NCBI GenBank assembly: GCA_035610365.1
Contig: CM069433.1
Span: 58,456,487 to 58,520,486, forward strand
Direction: 5' to 3'
DNA from: Aquatica leii
Lineage: Eukaryota; Arthropoda; Insecta; Coleoptera; Lampyridae
DNA: 64,000 nt
The translations under genes were made by a program, and so were the position numbers. Shown piece by piece: positions 34,343 to 44,460 of the stretch; the stretch's first letter is position 1; each line of letters opens with the position of its first letter. The notes under the pieces were generated by a model that was not told the DNA's origin, ran no database searches, and saw only the letters and a list, made by a program, of their open reading frames with translations.

Positions 34343-37325
34343 CTTTATTTTTAGTACTCTTTTTAAAAGCCAGTGAGCATTAAAAATTCTTGTGGGTGTG
34401 TACTGTATTCTTGCATAATTTATAATCAAGACAACCGTTCTATATTAAACGTACGTAAAGAACAAGAACGTACACTGAAAGTATACGTATTATATCACAT
34501 TTTATAGCTTGATAACCATGTGTCATATCGTATTTTACTACTATGCATAAGATAAACAAGTAGTAGCAGTAACATTCCGGTGTAATCAAAAAGAATTTTT
34601 ATTTGTTATGTAAGTTTATTCTCAAAACATTTGTGAACGTGTAAGATTTAGGCAATAGAAACAAATTTTGATTTGTTGTGTTTTTAAACGTAGTGCGGTA
34701 TATAGATTTTAGAACATAGGGATTTTACATAATATGTATATGTAAAACTAAACACTATTCAACGCAAATGTTGGCTGTCTTAATTATTTTAGACAAAAGC
34801 TGTGGAGAATAAAAAATTACAACTAATTTCATATTTATGTATTTGTACTGAATAATAAAAACACGAATGTTGATAGGTACGTCTTTCCTGTAATGATATC
34901 AGTTGTATGCTTTCCGAGAAGACAGTATCGTGTTTGTGTACGTTAACACTTGCGCGGATCTGAACAGTTGAAGTTACAATTCGACGTGGTACCAACGGTG
35001 GTACCACATATCAGAATAGATTTCAGTAAATTTTTTGTTTTATTTTCAATTTTCTGACGTTATTTGCAAAAATAGAATTTTTTTGAATAACAATTTATTT
35101 TCTAAGCGTTGTGAATTTGTTTGTAGCAGAGTTCTTTTTGTAAATTTCAAATTTTGTTATCTAAGACCCCGAAAAAAAAATTTAAAAAATGTCTCTGTAC
35201 CTAGGTGAAGATATTTTTTTTAGGAATTTTGGTCCCATTTTGAAAATCCTCCGATGTAACTTTGCCTTCTAAAATTGTAAAAACGATTTCTGCTCCGGCG
35301 CAATAAAAACCTCTTGATAAAAAGCATTTACCTTACTAACTGATAAAACTATCGCAAAAATAGTCGTGCGATAACGAACATTCTTAAGAGAATAATCGCG
35401 ATTATTCCCACCACTAAACTTTTATAATAGTTTTTATTGCGCCACCTGGCTTTCAATAGTGTAACTTCTTTATTTATAATACTTTATGTTGCGCTACCTG
35501 GCTCACAGTAGTATAACTTTTTTATTTTCATAACTTCACCGTTAAAGCAGCACCTACTAGAGGTTATACTCTAGAATGCAAATATGGCCGACGAGACCCC
35601 GCTCTTAAACCCTAATTGACGGAGTAAATGAACGATGATTAAAATACACCGTAAGTAAAACAAGATAACTTCAATAATAATATTCACAATGGTTATTCCT
35701 TTTTAGATAATTAAGATAAGATTCAAAAAAAAACATCAAGAGGTTGAAACTTAACCTCACCGTTGAATTAAGTAATGTAACTTATAACTAAAATCAATTA
35801 CATTCACTTATCTAGTTTGATACTGGTTGTTCAAGGCCTAAGCTTGGTACGCCGAACAGGTCAGAGGTCTCGGGCAAGTTTCCTGCGTAGATTGATGTTG
35901 GAGATACGGAAGCCAGCAGGTAATAGATTGGGCCGCTTAATTTATCTATTCTACTCTAGTTGCTTTTAGCCGAACCAACTTCCCAATGCAACGTCTACGG
36001 TGAAGAAGTAAAAACGTGCAATTAGATTTATCGAATTGTATAAGTATGTTAATTATAATACTTGAAAGTATTACTTACTATGTTTGATTGAAATTGTTAT
36101 TCGCCTCAGGTGTACGAAACAGGTTGAAGGTGCAATGTGGTGAAAAATTCCAAAATGATCCCTTACGGAAATCAGCGTAAACACAAATGCCAAAATTTAC
36201 CACTGAAATATAAATCGTTTTCTCTGGACAATCCCGCTTTACAGCAGCAATCTTGCAAAAATTGAAAATCCCAGAGGACGACGAACGAATTTTTAACATC
36301 ACCTTGTGCAGCACTTCCTTTTCCGTCGAAGCAACTGTCAATCAGAAAGGAAATTTCCTTCCCTTTCCCAATTCGAAGGGGAAATCACGTTCGATTAGGT
36401 TTTTTTGCCCCAAAAATACAGCGGGAATACTTAAATATTCAAATGACCGCCAAAAGATTTGAATATGGTGTTTGTGCCTACGAAACACAGATGGCGCCAC
36501 TATAAATCAAATTACTGCTGTTTAATTTTCAGCGTGTTACACTTTTTATTTCAAGTTTTTCTCAAATAAAAAATTGATCGCTCATTAGTTTTCATTATTT
36601 TTTTTTCTTTAATTTATCACTTTATATCTTCGATGTAAACAATTAATACTTTTGTTAATTTCTTTTTATTTTTTGCTTTAAGTTTTAACGATTATTTTAT
36701 TTAATATGCAAACTTTTTTTTTCTTTATTTGTTATTTTAAGCTTATACATTTTTTTGATTAATCTGTTGTCTTTAATTTTATAACATTATACTTTTAATT
36801 TGAGCGTTTAGTTTTATTTCCCTTCAAAATATTTTCTTCATTTTTTTAATTCTTTTAATTTAATTTGATAGTTAATAAAACTAATTTTAATATTAATTTT
36901 TTTATTTGTTATTTTCGGTTCTTCTACAAAACAAATGTTTCTAAAATTATTATTAAATTAAATTATTTTATTTTTTACATAGTTTTTTAATTGACAAAAC
37001 TAATATTTTTCTTTCTTTTTTTTATTTTTTTTATTTCTAAAATAAAATGTATATCTCTATATTTATTAAACAAACTATAATTAAAAACATTTTAATTTTT
37101 TTAATTTTAATTTTTTTATCTTTGTCTTTAAACTTTGTTTATTTTTTACCTTAAATTTAATACGTCTTTTATTTTAGATTTTGTATAAAAATGTGTTTTT
37201 TTAATTTTAATTCTAGATATTTCTTTATTATCGATTATTAGCCTTTTCTAAATAGCTGTAAAAACAAATAATGTATTGTAACCCTAATTTTGTTATTTTA
37301 TTAACAAGGTAATGTCATCAAATAC
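34343..37325. other. AT-rich sequence, no gene recognised
   Basis: It includes a perfect hairpin GTGGTACCA/TGGTACCAC (34986-35007) and a 13-bp inverted repeat GGCGCAATAAAAA (35297) with TTTTTATTGCGCC (35431-35443). A tandem TTGCGC(C/T)ACCTGGCT lies near 35437 and 35492, and a second AGATGGCGCCACT at 36489-36501. The stretch 36530-37230 is T-rich low complexity. Overlapping ORFs at 36078-36462 on both strands match no known family. Confidence 0.4.
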
Positions 37326-37800
37326 CTAAACCAGACTTGGTTTTAATATCGATGATTCTAAAGCAACCGTTTCAAAACTTTGCATAAAAATGTTAATTAC
37401 CACAAGAGATAACCAAGAACTCATGCGACGCCAAAACTTTTTTGTAAAATTTGTTAGCAAATTTATAGTAACTAGTTCATAAACATTTATCACTACGTGA
37501 GACATAATTTCCTCTATGATAATAAGCGAATCGTTAATAGAAACTTCGGTAAAAAGTGAAATGTCATCAAAAGTCACAAAAAGTAGTTTAAGTATTATGG
37601 ATTTCAAACGTTGAATGAAATAATGATAGTTGAAGTTGGAAGAAGCATTTTTATCTGTAAATTCGGAAATAATATTGGACGAGAAATTAGCTAACTTGTA
37701 TGTAGGAGATTGGATAATCTGACGATAGGTCAAAGAAGTATACCTTGTTTGTAAATTTTAAGAAGTCCGTATAGACAAGGCGGTTAAGAAGCTGACGGAG
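37326..37800 (-). pseudogene. Penelope-like reverse transcriptase fragment
   Basis: On the minus strand 135 codons (37733 to 37326) read RQIIQSPTYKLANFSS... and VTFDDISLFTEVSINDSLIIIEEIM. These match the Penelope RT pattern of a PIV..SPTY.LA block followed by a SFDV.SLFTNVP catalytic block (here FDDISLFTEV). Just upstream, 37740-37800 carries a LYGLLKIYKQGI-like segment in other frames with a stop, the conserved LYGLPKIHK motif. Frameshifts and truncation at both ends show it is dead. The next 3' palm motif (YVDD) is missing. Confidence 0.8.
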
Positions 37801-37875
37801 TAGGTTGACGTTGGGTTTTAGGAAGTAGCTTAGAAGATGATTTCGCTGACCTCGCGTTGAATCTTTGAAGTATAA

Positions 37876-37960
37876 TTACGAGTTACAACACCAACACGGT
37901 CCAAATCCGGAAGACGTTCTGATGCTAGCATAGACTTCGGCTGTGGATTCGCGATTACTC
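37876..37960 (+). repeat. PLE-type terminal fragment, copy 2
   Basis: GAGTTACAACACCAACACGG, TCCAAATCCGGAAGACGTTC and TAGACTTCGGCTGTGGA repeat the sequence near 30262 and 41161. Its orientation is opposite to the adjacent RT fragment. Confidence 0.65.
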
Positions 37961-38203
37961 TAGCTAGATTGTTTGTTTAGTCTGTGTCTTTGATTACACA
38001 CGTGTTTAGCCACTGCTGATTTAGTTACTTTGCTGTGTTTGCAACAAGTTTTTTCAATCTGACCATAATTAAGGGTCCTACATTCCCTATAGAGCTTCAT
38101 ACACAAGAACAAGAAATCTTGTTTTAAGATTTTGTGATGTAACTTATTTTTCAGATGTGAATTCTAGCACTTAGGATAAACATATTTAAAGTGTAATATA
38201 AGT

Positions 38204-38434
38204 TTGTTTGAATGTATTAAACAATGTTGCTTGATGCGAAGTAATAACATTCTGCTGAACTTTCATTGTTTATTATTTTGAAACGAATATACACAACGTT
38301 TCGATTGCTGTGGTATCTGCAATTGTCAGTATTCACCTGATGACGATTGAAGATACCACAGCAATCGTAACGTTGTGTATATTCGTTTCAAAATAATAAA
38401 CAATGAAAGTTCAGCAGAATGTTATTACTTCGCA
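38204..38434 (+). mobile_element. Palindromic hammerhead-bearing element, copy 2
   Basis: Same arrangement as 34101-34330: tail, inverted arms, then CTGATGA at 38337-38343 and stem CGATTG..CAATCG. The GAAA box is mutated to GTAA (38367-38370). It is flanked by the 12-bp direct repeat TGTAATATAAGT (38192-38203 and 38435-38446). The different flanks prove an independent insertion. It lies only 24 bp from the retrozyme array. Confidence 0.85.
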
Positions 38435-38627
38435 TGTAATATAAGTGTTGATATAAGTTATTTCATAGCTGTAGATAGCTATAAACGATGGTAAATACGT
38501 TGAGTTAGTTTAACACCCGCGAATTTCAAAATATGCTTTGAATTATTCGTCGGGATAAAACCACAACGTAAAAGGACATTGGGGGTGAGCAATGTCAATG
38601 CAATTGTGTAAACGCCACCAGAGTGAA

Positions 38628-38671
38628 CTACTAGACAGCTGTTTCGCCCTTTTGGGGCTCATCAGTAGTAG
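38628..38671 (-). ncRNA. Hammerhead ribozyme A
   Basis: On the minus strand: helix I CTACTA/TAGTAG, core CTGATGA, helix II GCCC/GGGC, then GAAAC, loop AGCT and GTC. All conserved core bases are present. Predicted cleavage follows GTC, between plus-strand positions 38634 and 38633. Confidence 0.92.
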
Positions 38672-38970
38672 GAGATACACTCTAATGTTGTTCCCACAAT
38701 TGCATTGACGCCCCTTATAGCTTTATAATTAAGAACGACGAACTTAGCATTCACAAGTGTTTGATGGCAGAGCCATCTCATAGTATAAATTTACTATGTG
38801 ATTAAAATTAACTGTAGATAGCTATAAACGATGGTAAATACGTTGAGTTAGTTTAACACCCGCGAATTTCAAAATATGCTTTGAATTATTCGTCGGGATA
38901 AAACCACAACGTAAAAGGACATTGGGGGTGAGCAATGTCAATGCAATTGTGTAAACGCCACCAGAGTGAA

Positions 38971-39014
38971 CTACTAGACAGCTGTTTCGCCCTTTTGGGC
39001 CTCATCAGTAGTAG
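38971..39014 (-). ncRNA. Hammerhead ribozyme B (helix II variant)
   Basis: Same as ribozyme A, except that the plus-strand base pair GGGGCTC is GGGCCTC here. This changes helix II to GGCCC...GGGC and loses one pair. The core CTGATGA/GAAA and the GTC cleavage triplet are intact, so activity may be weaker. Confidence 0.88.
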
Positions 39015-39185
39015 GAGATACACTCTAATGTTGTTCCCACAATTGCATTGACGCCTTTTATAGCTTTATAATTAAGAACGACGAACTTAGCATTCACAAG
39101 TGTTTGATGGCAGAGCCATCTCATAGTATAAATTTACTATGTGATTAAAATTAACTGTAGATAGCTATAAACGAGAGTGTATCTC

Positions 39186-39229
39186 CTACTACTGATGAGC
39201 CCCAAAAGGGCGAAACAGCTGTCTAGTAG
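39186..39229 (+). ncRNA. Hammerhead ribozyme C
   Basis: Core CTGATGA 39192-39198, helix II GCCC/GGGC, GAAAC, minimal helix III (AC/GT closing AGCT), cleavage after GTC at 39223. Helix I is CTACTA/TAGTAG, extended past an internal loop by AGAGTG/CACTCT. Confidence 0.95.
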
Positions 39230-39528
39230 TTCACTCTGGTGGCGTTTACACAATTGCATTGACATTGCTCACCCCCAATGTCCTTTTACGTTGTGGTTTT
39301 ATCCCGACGAATAATTCAAAGCATATTTTGAAATTCGCGGGTGTTAAACTAACTCAACGTATTTACCATCGTTTATAGCTATCTACAGTTAATTTTAATC
39401 ACATAGTAAATTTATACTATGAGATGGCTCTGCCATCAAACACTTGTGAATGCTAAGTTCGTCGTTCTTAATTATAAAGCTATAAGGGGCGTCAATGCAA
39501 TTGTGGGAACAACATTAGAGTGTATCTC

Positions 39529-39572
39529 CTACTACTGATGAGCCCCAAAAGGGCGAAACAGCTGTCTAGTAG
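39529..39572 (+). ncRNA. Hammerhead ribozyme D
   Basis: Identical in core and stems to ribozyme C and 343 bp downstream. Cleavage is predicted after 39566, so cutting at C and D releases a 343-nt monomer (39224-39566). Confidence 0.95.
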
Positions 39573-39871
39573 TTCACTCTGGTGGCGTTTACACAATTGC
39601 ATTGACATTGCTCACCCCCAATGTCCTTTTACGTTGTGGTTTTATCCCGACAAATAATTCAAAGCATATTTTGAAATTCGCGGGTGTTAAACTAACTCAA
39701 AGTATTTACCATCGTTTATAGCTATCTACAGTTAATTTTAATCACATAGTAAATTTATACTATGAGATGGCTCTGCCATCAAACACTTGTGAATGCTAAG
39801 TTCGTCGTTCTTAATTATAAAGCTATAAGGGGCGTCAATGCAATTGTGGGAACAACATTAGAGTGTATCTC

Positions 39872-39915
39872 CTACTACTGATGAGCCCCAAAAGGGCGAA
39901 ACAGCTGTCTAGTAG
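39872..39915 (+). ncRNA. Hammerhead ribozyme E
   Basis: Identical to C and D. Cleavage is predicted after 39909, giving a second 343-nt monomer (39567-39909). The following monomer is cut short at 40137 by the end of the insertion. Confidence 0.95.
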
Positions 39916-40434
39916 TTCACTCTGGTGGCGTTTACACAATTGCATTGACATTGCTCACCCCCAATGTCCTTTTACGTTGTGGTTTTATCCCGACGAATAA
40001 TTCAAAGCATATTTTGAAATTCGCGGGTGTTAAACTAACTCAACGTATTTACCATCGTTTATAGCTATCTACAGTTAATTTTAATCACATAGTAAATTTA
40101 TACTATGAGATGGCTCTGCCATCAAACACTTGTGAATGTTATTTCATAGCTTGAATTTTTAATGTATTTTTAACTGGTAAATAGAAATGAATTTAGGATG
40201 CTAAATCAAATTTTTTATTGAACAATTCGAGCGCGGTAGACAGTACAGCGAAACTAGTTAAAATATAAAGTTTGGAAAATATGAAAATAAATTCAAATAA
40301 AGTCGAATTTTAATACAATTTTATTTCTACTAATATTAGGGCAATAAAATTAAAAAAATTAAACAAACATAGTACTTTAATCTAAAATATGTTACAAACA
40401 CTTTTATTTATAAAGAAGATAGTAAATAAAATAG

Positions 40435-40914
40435 AATAACGTAGGCAAAATCTCTCAGATTCTTCCTTTTCCCAAAGACAAATTTTCTACACTTTCATCT
40501 CAATGTGTATACCAAATTCCTTGTTCATTTGGTTTAGTGTACATTGGTGAAACCGGTCGTTCCGTCATTACTCGCGTTTCAGAACATGATCATTGTATCA
40601 GAAAAAGGTATATTTCCAAGTCTCCGGTTGCTGAATATCATTTTAATACAGGTCATAAGATAGATTTTGATAATGTTTTGTTGATTGCGAAATCTCCATT
40701 CTTTTTCAACAGAAAATTTCGAGAAAGCATAGAAATCATCAAACATCCCAATAACTTCAATCGCGATCATGGTTTCGAGCTATCCTCTCTTTGGTCTCCG
40801 GTCATTAGTCAATTATCGAAAATACGCCCCTTATCAACCGTAACCCAATCAGATTCGAACTTAACCTTCCGTGACGATCCTTGTTTTTTATATACGGAGA
40901 CTATTTCTTTTTAA
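40435..40914 (+). pseudogene. Penelope-like GIY-YIG endonuclease fragment
   Basis: An open frame with no ATG starts at 40435 and runs to TAA at 40912-40914. It contains CVYQIPCSFGLVYIGETGRS (codons from about 40501), the CxxC-containing YxIPC..C....YIGETGR signature of the GIY-YIG nuclease found C-terminal to RT in Penelope-like elements. VSEH, then AEYHFNTGHKIDF (the H..TGH.I.F motif) and a RESIEIIKHPNNFNRDHG block complete the domain. The second Cys of the usual pair is Phe/Gly here. The RT and N-terminus are absent, so this is a 5'-truncated copy. It begins 284 bp after the retrozyme array. Confidence 0.88.
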
Positions 40915-41124
40915 CTCACTTCTAAGGAGTTTAAAATCTGGCTTGATTCACAAGTTGATTACCTAACTCGGTAGTGGTTCTTTGTTAGATTTTGGTTTGC
41001 TTTTTAAAGTTATCGTTTTCTTTCTTACCTTTTCAGAATTAGATTATGGCTTGTTTCACAGATAGATAACTTTTGAGAAATTCTTAGTTAGATTTCGGTT
41101 GCTTGTATGAGTTCTGCGATTTAT

Positions 41125-41235
41125 GTCACGCCCTGATGAAGCCCCTTACGAAAGTGGGCAAAACGTTGGCAACTTCGCTTACAACAATGACATGGTGCAA
41201 ACCCGGAAGACATTCTTATCTTAGTATAGATTCCG
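41125..41235 (+). repeat. PLE terminal fragment with hammerhead-like box, copy 3
   Basis: CTGATGA (41133-41139) is followed by stem GCCC (41141-41144)/GGGC, then AAAACGTTGGCAACTTCG. A functional hammerhead needs GAAA directly after helix II, and here the G is A. Downstream words match 30262-30330 and 37876-37960. Its position 210 bp after the GIY-YIG stop fits the 3' end of the same element. Confidence 0.7.
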
Positions 41236-42530
41236 GCCGTAGAAACCTTTGCTATTACAATAATAATTACTGTTCTTTTTTATAATTTGGGTTTATTAAT
41301 CATCCAATGACAAAATGTGATATCTCACAAAATATAACAGACATATCTTTTACAATTTTATCCAGACTTAGAACTGGTAAAGTTTATTTATAATATAAAC
41401 TTTTGCGCGTTTAAAAATCTGATTTGCGTTTATTTTTATTTTTTAATGTTCTTTTATCTAGATTAATATAAGTTTTGTAAATGTAAAGCGGTTTAGTCAT
41501 AAACGTGATAAGAACACTCTGCTTCTTTGGGTTAACACTTAAGTAATTGGAACACATGGAAATGTAATCTTATTAATTTATTTAATCTATTATTTCATCC
41601 TTTTAAGACGTTGTTACTCCGATGTCTATGCTAATGGCAAGTCCACATTTCTTGGGTAGCATTTTTGTTGTCTAACCACTGATTGACAAATTAATCATAG
41701 AAGTCATTTTTTCTGAAACTGAAGAGGTTTGGATGCACATTCACCCATCATTAATATCTTTAATATGCAGATAAGCTAATTCTGCGTACATTCTTATATG
41801 TGGTCGTATATAAGTTACATTCAGAAATTTGATGTTATGGAAATTTATCTTTTGCGGCACGTATCACTGCTTGCTCGTAATCCAATTTTTCGAATGATGG
41901 TTCCCAATTTGGTGTTTTTTCAAATATAAATACAAATATATAGTTGTAAATTTTATTACATTACAAAATTTAATTTTGTATTTTTTTTTTAATTTATTTT
42001 TTACTCTATTATTTTAGTGCATTTTTTAAATAAAAACAAATTTTTAATAAATAAATAAAAACCAATTTAACAATATTAAAATCAATAAAAAATTTCAAAA
42101 ATTTCCAGTTGTAAAATATTTATCATTACATTTACTTTTAAACAACAAACATTCAAAGTTCCAAAGCAAAAACTACACTACATACATTCTCAGCTGAGAA
42201 GAAAGAAGACCGAGTGTCAAAAATGTCAAAACGTTTTTTAACATTTTAAAATTAAAGCTGAAAAACAAATTGACAGACAGATTATGGTGCTACGTGCTGA
42301 TAATAGTTTTAAATGTTGTAGAAAAGAATTTGAATGTTTTCTACATGCCTGTGGTATTAAACGTAAATTATGGAAAGTCGCTTATAATCATAAATAAAAC
42401 AACCGCAAAGTTAGTTAGTATAGTTTTGTACTAAACTAGTTTGTTACGGTACTGTATAGTGTACTGTAAAGTGTTGCTAACAAGATTATTTTTAGTCTTT
42501 AGTTGTACTAATATTTAAATACCTTCTTAT
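41236..42530. other. AT-rich sequence, no gene seen
   Basis: No coding signal. The left end of the Harbinger element should lie within this span, but no partner for its right terminal repeat was found. Confidence 0.4.
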
Positions 42531-43178
42531 TAATGCTTGCATTTAAGGAACGTAAGCATATACAGCTACGCTACCGTAACAATTCTTTTTTATGGCAAAC
42601 TATTAAAAATTATAACATGCGCAATGTGGTACACCGTAATGCAAACCTTTTTAAAAAAATAATTCCAAATTACAAAGAAAATATGTTTTTGGAACATTTT
42701 CGTATGAGCAGAAGAACATTTGAGGCAAGTAAATCTTCATTTAGTCTGTTATACAAAATTATTGTTTTTCACTTACAGATATTATTATTGCAAGAATTCG
42801 CGAATTTCAGAATTGTTTAATGTAATTCCGTACCGTTTCAAAAAAAATGCTTCTTCAATTTGTGTTCAGCTCATAATTATAGTAAAAAAGTTGCCATATT
42901 TTTCGTAGGTTTAATACCCCAAGTGATTAGATACCCTGAAAATTATAAAAAATCTATTACTGCAAGTAACAGTGCTACCGTTTAAAATTAATAATTTAAT
43001 ACAATATGGTTAAAAGTATTTTAAGAACGGTCCCGTGGAATTCTTAGAGTTGTTCACATATCCTAATAAAGGAGCCACCATATAATGCTTATGAGTATAA
43101 TAATAGAAAATAATTTCATTGTATTATATTGCATAATACAGATTTAAAATATTTTGTTAAGCATACTTAGACTTTTAT

Positions 43179-43735
43179 TTAACCTTTGGATTACCAAGCA
43201 ATTTTTAAGGCGCCGATTACTAAGTGGGGTCAGATTTGACCCCAAGTTTTTTTTCTTATTTTGTAAAGAAACACCGTTTAATTTGTAATGGTAACCTTTA
43301 TTAATATTTTAAATTAACATTAGATTTTATATAAACTAATAAAAATATAAAAATAAAATGTAAACATAAATTAGTGAAGGCAACAACTATTACATATTAT
43401 GGTAGTTTGTTTATGGCAATGTTGTTTACATACAAGGAGTTTGCACTTTTCACATGTTTCCGAAAATTTTTTGTTATTTGCTCTTGGACATATCTTACAA
43501 CGACCTTTTTTTGGGCGAGCGATAGTTTCGCCTCTGGTTCGGTGTCTGCCAAACAATATTTTTTTTACGTCGCAAAACAGATAACAATTGAAAAATTTGT
43601 TATATATTATTAAACAATGTTGAAAGAAACTCAGCTAAAAAAATATTGGGACAGTTGTAAAAAAAACTTAAGAAAAGACAACAAAAACAACACGTCTGGG
43701 GTCAAAAAAGACCCCAATGGTAATCGGAAGGTTAA
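43179..43735 (-). mobile_element. Internally deleted piggyBac element
   Basis: A 549-bp unit (43183-43731) is flanked by TTAA on both sides (43179-43182, 43732-43735), the piggyBac target. The ends CCTTTGGATTACCA and the inverted TGGTAATCGGAAGG match at 12 of 14 positions. Sub-terminal GGGGTCAGATTTGACCCC and GGGGTCAAAAAAGACCCC hairpins sit at either end. Only the C-terminal zinc domain of the transposase remains, so it must have been moved in trans. Confidence 0.9.
43371..43556 (-). pseudogene. piggyBac transposase C-terminal cysteine-rich domain
   Basis: Sixty-one codons including CKICPRANNKKF, CEKCKLLVCKQHC and a final ICNSC. This is the C-X2-C...C-X2-C-X4-C cross-brace zinc finger that ends piggyBac transposases and binds the terminal repeats. 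No DDD catalytic core is present upstream, so it cannot transpose by itself. Confidence 0.8.
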
Positions 43736-44179
43736 GGTATATGTGATAATTGTATGGTTTTCACAGATATATTTGTGAGCATGCTTAGTAGAGTTTATGA
43801 TTCTCGAGTTTTTAGAAACAATGATTTATAAGAAAATCACAGACATCAAAAATTTTTTTATTCTACAATTTTTGAATATCATAGGAGACTCGGCTTATCT
43901 TGCGATGACTTATCTAATCATTTATTGTGACAATGGCTACTTGGTTGAAATGCAAGTAAATTTTAATACCAAACTGAGTGCTCTACGTTCAGTAATTGAA
44001 CGAGCATTTGGTATACTAAAAGGCAAATTTAGAAGACTTAAATAGACATAGACAATGCAGATTTTGGTACAGAAATAAATGTTGTTGCTTATATATTATA
44101 TAATTATATATTATACAATAAAGAAGACAACAATAATTATGAATTAGATTTTGAAATTCTAGCTGCAGATTATATTGAT

Positions 44180-44460
44180 GGTGGGTTTGATATTATCCTT
44201 AACATTGGTGTATGTTTTTTTAAGGTTTTTCCATCTATCTTCATCAAATACGTATCTATTTGCTAAAAATGCGTCTTTTATTCTGCACTACAATCTTTTT
44301 TTTAGTTGGTATTTCCTAAAATCTTCTTTTAAATCATGTGAGATTCTAGCAACAATTTTGAGTATTTTTGGCCCCAAGACATATTATTTAAACAATTTTC
44401 TTCATGAAAATCCGTTTCTAAAAGGTTTATATTTCCGTTTTAATGACTAATAATTAATAT
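44180..44460 (-). pseudogene. Harbinger second ORF: Myb/SANT-like DNA-binding protein
   Basis: On the minus strand frames with stops give WGQKYSKLLLESH near the start. A later segment, KDAFLANRYVFDEDRWKNLKKTYTNVKDNI, has the RWKNLKKTY motif of the Myb/SANT-like domain. Harbinger elements typically carry this gene in opposite orientation to the transposase, as here. It has several frameshifts. Confidence 0.6.

Larger units (their letters stand above)
38457..40151. mobile_element. Retrozyme-like tandem hammerhead array with target site duplication
   Basis: A block at 38471-40137 is flanked by a perfect 14-bp direct repeat GTTATTTCATAGCT (38457-38470 and 40138-40151). It holds about 2.0 monomers on the minus strand (38471-39170), then about 2.8 on the plus strand (39171-40137); ribozyme spacing is exactly 343 bp. 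Each monomer carries one minimal type I hammerhead and no ORF. A 15-bp stem GTCAATGCAATTGTG/CACAATTGCATTGAC encloses the ribozyme, and hairpins CATAGTA/TACTATG and GATGGC/GCCATC lie elsewhere. Known animal retrozymes have this plan: tandem ribozyme monomers, target duplication, no protein, presumed PLE machinery. The head-to-head inversion is consistent with twin priming. Confidence 0.92.
42533..44190 (+). pseudogene. PIF/Harbinger transposase, interrupted by a piggyBac derivative
   Basis: DDE transposase of the HARBI1 type, decayed. The N-terminal part is at 42533-42730 (YKENMFLEHFRMSRRTFEA). A GLIPQVIRYPENYKK segment follows near 42909, matching the IxWP region of the family. After the insertion, DNCMVFTDIFVSMLSRVYDSRVFRNND (about 43746-43826) holds the first catalytic Asp. 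Then, in another frame, GDSAY (about 43882) holds the second and NFNTKLSALRSVIERAFGILKGKFRRLK (about 43961-44044) the Glu. An EILAADYIDGG-like tail ends near 44180. Frameshifts, stops and the 549-bp insertion make it inactive. Confidence 0.85.

Noticed and set aside
38471-40137. CRISPR-like array of regular repeats
   Set aside because: Monomers are 343 bp, contiguous and on both strands, with no short repeat-unique spacer alternation; hammerhead cores explain the conservation.
38471-40137. Ordinary satellite DNA
   Set aside because: Fewer than five monomers, a strand switch and a single pair of 14-bp target duplications indicate one insertion event.
44175-44450. 91-codon plus-strand ORF rich in Phe and Leu
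   Set aside because: It is the antisense shadow of the Harbinger Myb/SANT-like ORF on the minus strand.
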